Shown piece after piece: positions 43,805 to 54,906 of a stretch of DNA of 64,000 bases. The notes beneath the pieces are model-generated. The model was not told the origin of the DNA, made no database searches, and was given only the letters and a program-made list of their open reading frames with translations. How positions within the stretch are numbered: the first letter of the stretch is position 1; each line of letters starts with the position of its first letter. This DNA is from Sophora flavescens (taxonomy: Eukaryota > Streptophyta > Magnoliopsida > Fabales > Fabaceae), in NCBI GenBank assembly GCA_030762895.1, contig CM061069.1:107265669-107329668 (forward strand), in the 5' to 3' direction. Position numbers and translations under genes: made by a program.

Positions 43805-46273
43805 TTATGTTTTCACAAGATGAGTAGATCCAATTTCATCACCAACTGATACATCCTTTGTCTTGCATAGCTTCAGATTTGCTTTCATGTTGGGCTTTTC
43901 CTTCTTCTCTAGAGTAGAGGGATGGTGCTGATGTGCCATGACTTCCTTATCTACTGTATCCACCATGTCCATGCGGAAACACTCCTCTTCATTGCTCTTG
44001 CGATGCATAGCTTCCAACACATTGAAAGTGACTTCTTCTTCTTGCACTCTGAATTTCCACTGGCCTTTTTCTACATCTATCAAAGCCCGACCAGTTGCCA
44101 GAAAAGGTCTCCCCAGTATGAGCGGAACTTCAACATCCTCCTCCATGTCTAAAACCACAAAGTCTGTTGGGAAGATAAACTTATCCACCTTTACCAGAAC
44201 ATCTTCCAAGATACCATAAGGATGCTTGATTGATCTGTCAGCTAACTGCAATGCCATCCTGGTTGGTTTTACCTCTCCACCTCCAAGCTTGTTCAACATG
44301 GAAAGCGGCATCAAGTTGACACTAGCTCCCAAGTCACATAAGGCTTTTCTGATAGCAACATTCCCAATAGTGCAAGGGATTATAAAACTACCAGGATCTT
44401 TCAGCTTTAGAGGTAGCTTCCTTTGCAGTATCGCACTGCACTCCTCAGTTAAGGCAACAGTTTCGCCTTCTTTAATCTTTCTTTTCTTCGTGAGCAGTTC
44501 CTTCATGAATTTTGCATAATTGAGCATCTGCTCAAGTGCTTCAGCAAAAGGGATATTGATCTGCAACCTCTTGAAGATATCAAGGAACTTAGCAAACTGT
44601 TCATCTTTCTCCTTTTTCTTGGTCAAATGAGGGTATGACAACTTCACATAAGAGGGAATCACTTGAGGCTTGTCCCAATCTTTCAAAAGCTGACTTTTAG
44701 TCTTCCTCAAAATTGAATTCTCATCTACTAGCTTCTCCCTCTTGTCTTGTTCTCTAACCTTTTCTTCTTCCTCAACTACAACCTCTTCTGTTTTCCCATC
44801 AACATTATGATTCTTCACCAAAGGTTCACCACCCACATTCTCAAGACTTTTTCTACTCCTCAATACAATAGCATTGCACTGCTCCTTCGGATTAGTTTGA
44901 GGGTTACCAGAAAAACCGCTGCTAGTTTGCTCGGCTAGGTGCTTTGCAATTTGGCCAACTTGAACCTCCAAATTCTTTATAGAAGCATCGGTATTCTTCT
45001 GGTTCGACATGGACATCTGCATGAACTGATTCAGTGTGTTCTCCAGATTAGAAACCCGATCTTGAAGTGGTTGTGTAGGAGGAGGCTTGCTTGTTTGCCC
45101 GGCATCTTGATTCCAACCAAAACTTGGTTGATTCCTCCACCCTTGGTTGTTGCCTTGTCGCCCATAGTTTCCCATATAATTGGCTTCCTCATGGGAACTA
45201 GGTGGTGCCTCACATCTTCCATTCTCATGATCACCTCCACAAAAATCACATCTCAGTACCTGTTGGTGTGGCAGGGTCGTCCCTTGAACCGATTGGAGTT
45301 GTTGTGGGAGTTGAGCTAGTTGCTTGGTAAGAGACTCCAGTTGTTGTGTCATGAGCTTGTTCTGAGCCAACAATGCAGTTTGTGAATCTAACTCCAACAC
45401 TCCCCTTCTTTGTGTGGGACCCCGATCATGATGCATCAAGTAATCATTAGAGGCCATTGCTTCTATCAAGGTCAGGGCTTCCTCTGCTGTCTTTGTATTC
45501 ATTGAACCTCCAGCTGAAGCATCCAACATGTACCTGGTTGATGGCCTCAATCCATTACAGAATGTTTGCATCTGAGTAAGATCATCAAAACCATGATTTG
45601 GGCATCTTCTGAGCAATTCCTTGAACCTTTCCCAGGCGTCATGCAATGTCTCACCTTCTTGTTGAGAAAAACTCATGATGTCACCCCTTGCCTTTACAAA
45701 TCTTGATGTGGGGAAGAACCTTGCCAGAAACTTTTCTTCTAAGTTGTCCCATGTAGTGAAACTCCCCCTTGGTTGTGACTGGAGCCAAGACTTGGCTCTA
45801 TCTCTTAAAGAAAAAGGGAACAATCTCAGTCGAATTGCATCATCAGAAGCACCATTTATCTTCACTGTATCACACAACTCCAGGAAAGTGGAAATATGAC
45901 TGTTAGGATCTTCCTTCTCCAACCCAGCAAACTGATTTTGTGAAACCATGTTGATGAGATTTGGCTTGAGTTCAAAATTGTTGGAGTTCACCGGAGGTCG
46001 CACTATACTAGTGACATGCCTGTTGAAATTTGTATTGGAATAGTCACCAAGTGTCCTCCGTGGTGTTGGTGGAGTATCTTCACCATTCCCTACCATTTTG
46101 AGTTCTTCCTGAGTAACCGGAGAGGTGGAAGTCTCTTGTTCTTCTCCTTGTTGTCTTAACAAGTTATGCTGTCTTGCTTGCTTCCTATTCTTCCTAGCTG
46201 TTCTTTCAATTTCTGGATCGTATAGGAGTTGGTCAGCTGGAATAGTACCTCGCATACACAAACAGTCTAGCAA
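43805..46273 (-). CDS. Athila-type gag-protease, 822 aa, open
   Basis: The frame is uninterrupted and starts 157 bp after the primer-binding site. Gag core: NLINMVSQNQFAGLEKEDPN, the LRLFPFSLRDRAKSWL helix, LARFFPTSR and FCNGLRP. A short zinc-type cluster, CDFCGGDHENGRC (C-x2-C-x3-H-x4-C), sits in the middle, followed by a Gln-rich stretch and charged linker. The aspartic protease active site reads CDLGASVNLMP with Asp at about residue 647. The retained flap/C-terminal region is VPLILGRPFLATGRALID. Gag packages the RNA and the protease matures it. It ends without reading into RT, because pol is absent. It is the only long retroelement frame here with no stop or shift. Confidence 0.88.
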   Translation of the reverse strand: MLDCLCMRGTIPADQLLYDPEIERTARKNRKQARQHNLLRQQGEEQETSTSPVTQEELKMVGNGEDTPPTPRRTLGDYSNTNFNRHVTSIVRPPVNSNNFELKPNLINMVSQNQFAGLEKEDPNSHISTFLELCDTVKINGASDDAIRLRLFPFSLRDRAKSWLQSQPRGSFTTWDNLEEKFLARFFPTSRFVKARGDIMSFSQQEGETLHDAWERFKELLRRCPNHGFDDLTQMQTFCNGLRPSTRYMLDASAGGSMNTKTAEEALTLIEAMASNDYLMHHDRGPTQRRGVLELDSQTALLAQNKLMTQQLESLTKQLAQLPQQLQSVQGTTLPHQQVLRCDFCGGDHENGRCEAPPSSHEEANYMGNYGRQGNNQGWRNQPSFGWNQDAGQTSKPPPTQPLQDRVSNLENTLNQFMQMSMSNQKNTDASIKNLEVQVGQIAKHLAEQTSSGFSGNPQTNPKEQCNAIVLRSRKSLENVGGEPLVKNHNVDGKTEEVVVEEEEKVREQDKREKLVDENSILRKTKSQLLKDWDKPQVIPSYVKLSYPHLTKKKEKDEQFAKFLDIFKRLQINIPFAEALEQMLNYAKFMKELLTKKRKIKEGETVALTEECSAILQRKLPLKLKDPGSFIIPCTIGNVAIRKALCDLGASVNLMPLSMLNKLGGGEVKPTRMALQLADRSIKHPYGILEDVLVKVDKFIFPTDFVVLDMEEDVEVPLILGRPFLATGRALIDVEKGQWKFRVQEEEVTFNVLEAMHRKSNEEECFRMDMVDTVDKEVMAHQHHPSTLEKKEKPNMKANLKLCKTKDVSVGDEIGSTHLVKT

Positions 46274-46453
46274 ACAAGATTGTTAGTAGTAAAGGTTAGC
46301 ACACAACAGCAAACACACTAAAAAAAAATGACAAAGACACGGTTTATAACAGAAAAGAAAAATTTTAAAACAGAAAAATTTTGTGCTCAAATTAGTAACC
46401 AAAATGGATATGCTAATATTGAAATACAGTCCCCGGCAACGGCGCCAAAAACT

Positions 46454-47791
46454 TGTTGGACGAATCTGGGCAAGTATACCCAGTCGTGCAAGTAATACGG
46501 TGGTGAGACCGTTTAATCGTTCCCACGAGGACTGCAACAAGTACTAGCACGTACCACTTCAACTACTATCTAAGCGATTCTTGGATTGAAGAGAGTTCTA
46601 AACTAATTATCAAGCCCACAAAAGTAAAAATAAACCAAATAAGAAAAACAAACTCTTTTTGTTATTTTCTTAAATACTTGGAAGGCAATAAAAATGGGTT
46701 TCAAAGATGATAAAAGTAGCTGGGGTTAGGTTCGCTAAACTTCATCCTCATGCAATGAAACACTCACAAACAGCTTCTACTTCAGTTATGACAATCAATC
46801 CACTAAACTACTCAAGCCCCGATCTCTCGGATGACAAGAGCCTAATTCCACTAATAGACCCTAATCTCTTAGGTGACCTAGATTAATGAAATTGCATTAG
46901 GATTAAGGATTACATGATTACTAGCAAACCAAACTCCATCTCTAGATGTAAGGATTACTAGGTGATTAATTTCAGTTCCGGTTATGATACGAACGTCTCC
47001 ATTACATACCAAAACACTAATCAAGTCATGGGGGTGCTAGCCACAACAAGCATTAAGCACAGAAAATTAACCACTCAATAACAAAGTAGAAACTATATTG
47101 CAAGATTAAATCAAATACATAAGAATTCAGACATAGTTACCCTAACCCCAACAATGGAGGTTTAGCTACTCATAACAATATCCATAACAAGAGAAAAATG
47201 GATGAAGGAGAGAAGGGAGTCCATGGGAGCAATCCTCCACCTCTGCCTCTGGTTCCCAGAGCCTTTTTGCTTTCCAAACTCGTAACCTTTTCCAATTCTC
47301 CCTGGCTGTCCTTTCCCCTTCTACCTTAAACAGCTTAAAACAGTGATTCTGATTTTCGCACACTCGCGGGGCGAGAGGTATATCGCGAGGCGAATATTAA
47401 ACTGCTTGGAACTCTCGCGAGGCGAGACACCATTCGCTAGGCGACCCAGAAAGGCTTACATTTTCCTGGAACAGTCAGCTCTCAGGGTTGCGAGGCGAGG
47501 TGGGATTCGCGGGGCGAACCAGAAAGGATGACATTCTGCTGTTTCTGACTGTCTTCATTCGCGGGGCGAACATCCTCTTGCGGGGCGAGCATTCCCAGAA
47601 TTTCATTCTCCACCTTTTCTTCATTCCCTTGGCTCTAAGTTAACCAGATTTTCCATTAATTCCTGCAAAACAACACACAAAACCACCTTCATCCGTTCCA
47701 AGGGAAAATCTAATAAAACTCAACTAAAGAATGCCTAATCTATATGAAAAATGCATGCAATTATGTACAACAAACATCATGTAAAATCACA
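46454..47791 (-). repeat. Athila-type LTR
   Basis: It is 1338 bp on the minus strand, starting TGTGATTTTACATG and ending ATTCGTCCAACA, immediately before the primer-binding site. It contains a GC-rich repeat cluster at 47363-47590. Confidence 0.75.
47363..47590. repeat. GCGRGGCGA repeat cluster in the Athila-type LTR
   Basis: Eight near-identical 9-mers, GCGGGGCGA, GCGAGGCGA and GCTAGGCGA, are spaced irregularly over 228 bp, all on the plus strand. They are strongly CpG-rich in otherwise AT-rich DNA. Confidence 0.85.
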
Positions 47792-48000
47792 CTATCAAAG
47801 GACAAATGAAAGATTGGTATCTCCAAATTTTCACACATAAAGGATGTATCAAGGAATGCGTTGCTCCTGAATCAGACAATATAATTTTTTTTTAACGAGT
47901 AGAAGAAATTCAGTCTCCTTCGGATCTAAGCTGCCTCAGAATGATGATGGATTGTTCTTCTTGAATTCGAAAAGCCCCACGTGTTAAGGGTCCTAGGTTG

Positions 48001-48204
48001 TCACCACTTCATTAGTGACTGGCCTCCTTTCCCCTTCAGTTGACGGCGAGTCTCCGTCTGCCCTTGCATAGCTTTGGCCATACAATCCAAAGCTGCTGCA
48101 AGTGCAACATTCGTCCCTCGCCTATTAGTTGCCATAAATCTGCTCACTACCAATGAAATACTGGGTTGATCAGGTCCAATATCCCAAAGAATAGCATGCA
48201 ACAT
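48001..48204 (-). pseudogene. Tekay gag N-terminus remnant, unit A
   Basis: MLHAILWDIGPDQPS to a stop after LMKW. It lies between the primer-binding site (48299-48281, TGGTATCAGAGCAGTTCGA on the minus strand) and the point where the gag core is missing. Unit B has the same start but reads on for 92 codons. Confidence 0.6.
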
Positions 48205-48303
48205 CTATAACCCTAACAAGCATCCTATGCGCCCAAGTTTTATTTTAGAAAAAGCCCCATTACCACAGTCCGATTTAGAATCGAACTGCTCTGATACCAT
48301 AAA

Positions 48304-49365
48304 TGTAACGCTCTTCGTTACATTATTCACCCAAAACAAATTGTATAAAAATCCTTTAATACATTTAATTAAAATGTGTTAATCATAATTTTTTTATCAA
48401 TTATATAAGTCTGGAAAATGTCTCATATTAAATAAAATAGTAATAATGTATAAAAGTAATAAATAATAAATCCATAAGTCCAAATAAAAACCCCAAGCCT
48501 CAAAACCGGGCGTCTACTAATAAACCCAACGATAAATAAATAAAAACGTCTAGCCACATACGGCTCCTTATTTAAGAAAACACTAACCAAGCTAGGAATA
48601 ATAACTAAGAAAATTCGCTAGGTCTTCAATCCTCTCAAGTCCCAGTGATGTCGTCCTCGTGCTCTGAAAACAACACTTCTAATGAGATATAATCCCAGTG
48701 AATAAAAATAATCGTTTGATAAAAAGGTTCGCAAATAGTGTTGTTTTCAGCAGGTAGCGTGTAACTAGGAAAAACATTCATGGTACCCGCTAATTTTTAA
48801 AATATCGAATATAATAAACCTCCAAAATAATAAATATACATAAATAAAATTAATGTCAAGCATTTAGAGTATAACTCATAGGCTCAGCAACGGTCACATC
48901 TCATTGCATTTAATCACATTCACCATGCAAACTCTACACAATGCAACTCCATGAACATGACTCGGTGATTCCCAGAATCACTTAACTTGACTCTTTGATT
49001 CCCAGAACCGGTGTGAATCCCAGATCCACTAAGGTCTATGAGCTCATATCCATGCAATGGCGTCCCACTGCCTTCCCCATCCCAGATGGAGGTATCTAAT
49101 AATATTCCATCCCAGATGTGAATATTTTAATCATCTGATATCCCATCCCAGATGGTGATATCTCCATCCTATTCCCGGAATAGAATGTAGAACCGTCATC
49201 CCTTCCCGGAAGGTGATAACCAACTCATATACACTATGCAATATGTCATCCCAGATGACTACCAAAATTTTATCAAACTCCATGGCATCAATAATAATAT
49301 TATTATATCATGCCAACCAACACTACGACATCACGTAATTAAATTCTGGATTGAACTATAATATG

Positions 49366-49428
<63 letters not shown>

Positions 49429-49443
49429 GTATGTATCTATCTA

Positions 49444-49482
<39 letters not shown>

Positions 49483-50465
49483 TACATTCAAATTAGAGGA
49501 AAGTAGAGCTTTTGCCATGCTGAATTCACGTGTCAACTTAATTTCCAATTTTTTTTGTCATGCCACTGGACATAACGAGACATAGACATGGACTTTTCAA
49601 TTTTATTTGGAATTGGTTCTGACACTTTTGGCACAAAGTTTAGTTTATTAGCCTTCATCCAATAATAAAAAGGAGTTATCTTCCAGCGTAATACATAACA
49701 GATACAAAATCACCATTGATAATAATTCTTTACACATTCAAGGAAAATATGTTTATTATAATCTATTCATCAACAACATTAGAAAAATATCATATCAAGA
49801 ATCAATAATTCTAAATTGTATTTTTGTAAATGATAGACTGAACTACATATAAAACTCTAAAATCAATTGTACCATGAAAGGGTAAGTAAAAAGTTATTTT
49901 TACTCACCTCTCGAAGGCCTCCAATGTACTCTAAGAATCACCTATGATAGGGATTTGTGCTTCCCTAAAAATTCCCCTCCCGTTTGGTGGCGTTCTTGGA
50001 TCTATGTTATTATGACTATACTGGCAAGAAAAGATGGATCAGGCGAAAACCTGTGCGGCGCTCCACGTCCCTCTTCTTTTGCTACTGTTCCACTATATAC
50101 ATATATATATACATAGTGTCAGCGGTGCACGGTTTTGTTTATTTATTTATTTTTTTTATTTTTTCCTGCTTGGGCTTAACGCCCAAGTCTCTCCCCCTTT
50201 TTTTTTCTTTCATATATATATATATATAATTAAAAATTCTTTATACTAGTTAATAAATTTCAATAAATTCTTATACTATCACTTCTTCACACTAAATCTC
50301 TTATTTATTTATTTTAATTTTATTTCCCAATTTTACACTCTTTTGATTTGTAATTATTAAAGAAAATTCTGATACATTCTCATACTACCAATTTCTACAC
50401 TAAACCTCATAATAGCTTAATGTTTCTATTTTTTAAAAATTATATTTAAAATTTAGGATGTTACA
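48304..50465 (-). repeat. Tekay LTR 2 (shared middle LTR)
   Basis: It serves as 5' LTR of unit A (primer-binding site directly left of it) and 3' LTR of unit B (polypurine tract to its right, now separated by copia 2). It is about 2162 bp, with a long TA/GTAT/CTAT microsatellite at 49368-49480. Confidence 0.87.
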
Positions 50466-50468
50466 TTT

Positions 50469-50795
50469 TGTTGGAATCCACCGTCCAAAGATAATGCACC
50501 GTCCAAAGATTATCCACCGTCCAAAGGTTCATGGTCTGTCATTAATGTTGGAATCCACCGTCCAAAGGTTCATGGACTGTCATTAATAGTTTAGGAAATA
50601 GCCATTGTAAATTAATGAGGTTCATGTATTCTCTAGTCATAAAATTAGGAAATGTCTATAGGAAATAGGTGCCTTATTTGTCTTGTAATTATCAGTTGTA
50701 TTTAATTTTTCTAGTGTATAAATAGAATACCTCTATGCTGTGTGAAAGTAACATAAGCAATTCAGAAAATATTTGTTTTGTTCCTCCTTTCAATT
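50469..50795 (+). repeat. Copia 2, 5' LTR
   Basis: TGTTGGAATCCACC at the start, CCTTTCAATT at the end. Within the first 120 bp the unit CACCGTCCAAAG recurs four times inside a larger duplicated block (TTCATGG.CTGTCATTAAT twice). About eight substitutions and one 4-bp indel separate it from the 3' LTR. Confidence 0.9.
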
Positions 50796-51072
50796 TGGTA
50801 TCAGAGCTCCCGACCTTAGGAGTCTCTGCCTTTGCTTTTCCGCTGCCTCGGCCTTCATTGCTGAGTGACCTTAGGTGCCTTGCCTTCATTGCAGGACCTG
50901 TTTGTCTTGTGCCTTCATTACATGTTCAGCACCTTCATTGTGCTTTATCTTTCTTAGTTACAGTACCCAAAGTCATCTTCACCACAAACCCTCTTCTTTG
51001 TTGCTGCCTTCATTGCAGCTTGTGTTTTTTACACCTTCATCGCACTCTTGGTTGTTATCACGCCCAACCATC

Positions 51073-54000
51073 ATGTCTAACACTGAGATTACCAACATCT
51101 CAGCTATCACCCATTACTCTAGTAAGCAGTCTTGCACTTCTTCAAATGGTGTAAATGGTAAGAATCTATGTTCTTTATTTTCTCATGCTTCTCGTCATCG
51201 CCCCCGAGGATTTTTGGATTATTGATTCTGGTGCCACCGATCACATGACCTTTTGTTCTTCTCATTTTTCATCCTATCAAATCCCCATCGGTAGTCATCA
51301 CATAACTGTAGCTGATGGCTCTCATACATCAGTTGCAGGATTTGGTAACGTTAAAATTAGTCCTTTTCTAAATTTGCAAAATGTGCTTCATGTTCCTAAA
51401 CTGTCATCTAACCTCCTTTCTATACATAAACTTACCAAAGACCATAATTGCGCTGTAACATTTTTCCCTTCTCATTGTGTATTCCAGGACAATACTACGG
51501 GGAAGACTATTGGAGTTGCCAAGGAACGGGGAGGGTTGTACTACCTTGAGATGGAAACTTCAGGTGAATCTGGTGTGAAGTTGCAACATTCCTGTCATCA
51601 ATCCAAGTCTTGTTCCTCCCAAATTTGGCTCCAACATAATCGTCTTGGGCATCCCCCATTCACTCTACTTAAGTCCATGTTTCCTTCTTTGTTTTTGAAT
51701 GAATCGGTTGAGTCCTTTCAATGTGATGTTTGTGAATTTTCCAAACATCATCGGGTAAGTTTTCCTTCAAGTGCTAAGAAAAGTGATGAACATTTTTCTC
51801 TTATTCATACTGATGTTTGGGGTCTAACTTCTGTTCCTAATATTTCTGGTGCAAAATGGTTTGTGTCATTTATTGATGATTGCATTCGTGTTACTTGGAT
51901 TTTTCTACTGAAAAATAAATAAGATGTGTACCATTTGTTTATCCAGTTTTATCATATGATTAAAACTCAATTTGATAAAACAATTAAACGTCTGAGGTCT
52001 GATAATGGTAGAGAGTATGTGAACCAAAATTTCTCCACCTTTCTTAAACAACATGGCATTGTTCATGAACTTACATGTGTTGATACCCCCAACAAAACGG
52101 GGTTGCTGAAAGGAAAAATCGACACTTGCTTGAAATTACTAGAGCTTTAGTGTTTCAGATGTCTGTTCCAAATTCATATTGGGGGGAAGCTGTTTTAACT
52201 GTTGCTTATCTAATAAATAGAATACCCTCTAGAATCCTTGGTGGTTTGAGTCCTGTTCATGTCATGAAAACATTTTTTCCATCTGTTCCTATTATGCAAA
52301 GTCTTGAATCTCGTGTTTTTGGTTGTGTTGCTTTTGTTCATGTCCATCGTCAGCATCGGGGCAAACTTGAACCTCGTGCTATTAAATGTTTGTTCATTGG
52401 TTATGCCCCTGACAAGAAAGGATACAAATGTTATCACCCTTCCTCTCGTTGAGTGTATGTCTCCATGGATGTCACCTTCCAAGAAAATCAATCATTCTTC
52501 AGTTCCTCTCAGCTTCAGGGGGAGAATAATACTTCTGATTTGGAAGCTGAGATTTTTTCAGAAGGCAACATTCCCTTGCTCCAATCTTCTGATATGCTCT
52601 CAGATACACAGGAATTAGCTCCTCAAACTAGAGCAAGCTCGCCAAAACTGGTCTATCAAAGGAAGAAACACCCCTCCTTGGTCTAGCCGCAACCCCAAAT
52701 ATCTGAACCCATGGTAAGTATTGAAAACACTAGTCCCATTCATGTTGAATCTATTCCTTTCATTCATTCGGAACCTATTCCTTTGGATAATTGTGATCCT
52801 AACATTGATGATGACTTACCTATTGCTTTAAGAAAAGGAAAAAGATCTTGTGCTAAGTACCCTATTTCCAAATTTTTTTCCACCACAAACCTTTCTTTGC
52901 AGCACCAAAGCTTTATTGCAGCCATTGACTCTATCAGAATCCCTAGAACAGTACAAGAAGCATTGAAGGACAAGAACTGGGTTCAAGCCATGAATGAGGA
53001 GATGCAAGCTCTGGAAAGAAATGGAACATGGGAAATTGTTGAGAAACCAAAGGAAAAGAAACCAGTGGGAAGTAGATGGATCTACACTGTGAAGTACCGG
53101 TCAGATGGTACCCTAGACAGGTATAAAGCAAGACTAGTGGCAAAGGGATACACTCAGACCTATGGCATTGATTATGAGGAGACATTTGCTCCACTGGCAA
53201 AGATGAACATTGTTCGTATTTTACTCTCTCTTGCTGCCCACTCTGGATGGGAACTACACCAGTTTGATGTCAAAAATGCTTTCTTGCATGGAGACTTAGA
53301 GGAGGAGTTGTACATGGAGATTCCCCCAGGGTTTGGTCCCACAAGTGGAACAAACAAAGTTTGCAGATTGAGGAAGGCTTTATATGGGCTAAAACAGTCT
53401 CCCCGAGCATGGTTTGGAAGATTTACAAAAGCTATGGTGTTGCTGGGTTACAAACAAAGCCAAGGAGATCATACACTTTTCTTTAAACATTCACAAGGAG
53501 GAAAACTGACTGTACTTCTTGTTTATGTTGATGATATAATTATTACAGGAGATGACCTAGTTGAGAGACAACTGCTTAAGGAAAAATTATTTGCAGAATT
53601 TGAGATGAAGGACCTTGGGAAACTGAAGTATTTCTTGGGGATTGAAGTGGCCTACTCAAAACAAGGCATTTTCATCTCTCAAAGGAAGTATGTGCTTGAT
53701 CTTTTGAAGGAAACAGGGAAACTTGGATGTAAACCTACAGGTATTCCCATCGAGCAAAATCACAGGATGAGCACTGAAGAGGAGAGTGCCAAGGTTGACA
53801 AAATCCAATACCAGAGACTTGTGGGGAAGTTGATTTACTTGGCACACACTAGACCAGATCTAGCATATGCGGCCAGTGTTGTGAGTCAGTTCGTGCATGA
53901 TCCGAGGGAGAGACACTTACAGGCTGTAGAACGTATACTGCGGTATCTCAAAGCTACTCCAGGAAGAGGACTCTTGTTCAAAAAAGGTGGAAACTTGACT

Positions 54001-54480
54001 ATGGAGGCTTATACAGATGCCGACTATGCAGGTTCAGTAAGTGATAGAAGATCCACACTAGGCTATTGCATATTCCTATGTGGGAACCTTGTTACTTGGA
54101 GAAGAAAGAAACAAAATGTAGTGGCTCGATCAAGCATAGAGACATAATTTAGAGCTACGGCACAAGGAATCTGTGAACTGTTGTGGATGAAAATTGTGCT
54201 CGATGACTTGAAGATAAAGTGTGAAGGTCCTATGAAATTGTTTTGTGATAACAAATCTGCTATCAGTATTGCTCATAATCCTGTTCAGCATGATAGGACA
54301 AAACACATTGAGATAGATCGACACTTCATCAAGGAAAAATTGGATAGTGGATTGATAACAACAACCTACATTCCCTCTGGGCAGCAGCTAGCATATGTGT
54401 TAACAAAGGGTTTGCCAATGGATCGATTCAACCAACTTACTTGCAAGCTGAGAGTGATTGATATCCATTCCCCAGCTTGA
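51073..54480 (+). pseudogene. Copia 2 polyprotein, broken
   Basis: A 50-codon gag start (MSNTEITNISAITHYS) stops in its frame while the protease begins in another (DSGATDHM at 51225). Then follow the GAG-pre-integrase (LQHNRLGHP), integrase, RT ([23 protein letters not shown]), and RNase H (YTDADYAGS). Lesions: TAA 51920-51922; one base missing near 52087, after which the catalytic-Glu region AERKNR is intact; TGA 52450-52452; TAG 52684-52686; and TAA 54145-54147 in RNase H. The final stop is at 54478-54480. Confidence 0.9.
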
Positions 54481-54487
54481 GGGGGAG

Positions 54488-54818
54488 TGTTGGAATCCAC
54501 CGTCCAAAGATAATGCACCGTCCAAAGATTATCCACCGTCCAAAGGTTCATGGACTGTCATTAATGTTGGAATCCACCGTCCAAAGGTTCATGGACTGTC
54601 ATTAATAGTTTAGGAAATAGCAACTGTAAACTAATGAGGTTCATGTATTCTCTAGTCATAAAATTAGGAAATGTCAATAGGAAATAGGTGCCTCATTTAT
54701 TTGTCTTGTAATTATCAGTTGTATTTAATTTTTCTAGTGTATAAATAGAATACCTCTATGTTGTGTGAAAGTAACACAAGCAATTCAGAAAATATTTGTT
54801 TTGTTCCTCCTTTCAATT
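54488..54818 (+). repeat. Copia 2, 3' LTR
   Basis: It is 331 bp, about 2.4 percent different from the 5' LTR in substitutions, and includes an extra ATTT in the CTCATTTATTTG stretch. Confidence 0.9.
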
Positions 54819-54906
54819 CATTTTCTCCCCTCCTTAATGAATTTCGTCCCCGAAATTCTCACGTCTCACCCAAACTACACAACATTAAAGGTAATGCAAT
54901 ACTAAG

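Larger units (their letters stand above)
42008..47791 (-). mobile_element. Athila-type gag-protease element, one LTR only
   Basis: It interrupts Tekay unit A, whose unit-B counterpart reads straight through at 58074-58090. In minus orientation: one LTR (47791-46454), a primer-binding site TGGCGCCGTTGCCGGGGA (46447-46430) matching the tRNA-Asp 3' end as in Athila elements, a gag-protease frame, then about 1.8 kb of non-coding 3' DNA. There is no RT, RNase H or integrase. A matching 3' LTR was not found on the left, and no target-site duplication is visible, so that end was probably lost. Such gag-only elements rely on others to move. Confidence 0.8.
50469..54818 (+). mobile_element. Ty1/copia retrotransposon, gag-deleted
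   Basis: This is a 4350-bp element with LTRs of 327 and 331 bp, a primer-binding site TGGTATCAGAGC (50796), a polypurine tract CTTGAGGGGGAG (54476-54487), and a perfect 5-bp duplication CATTT (50464-50468 and 54819-54823). It lies exactly at the border of Tekay LTR 2 and its polypurine tract. Only about 280 bp separate the presumed gag start from the protease, so nearly all of gag is gone. Confidence 0.92.
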
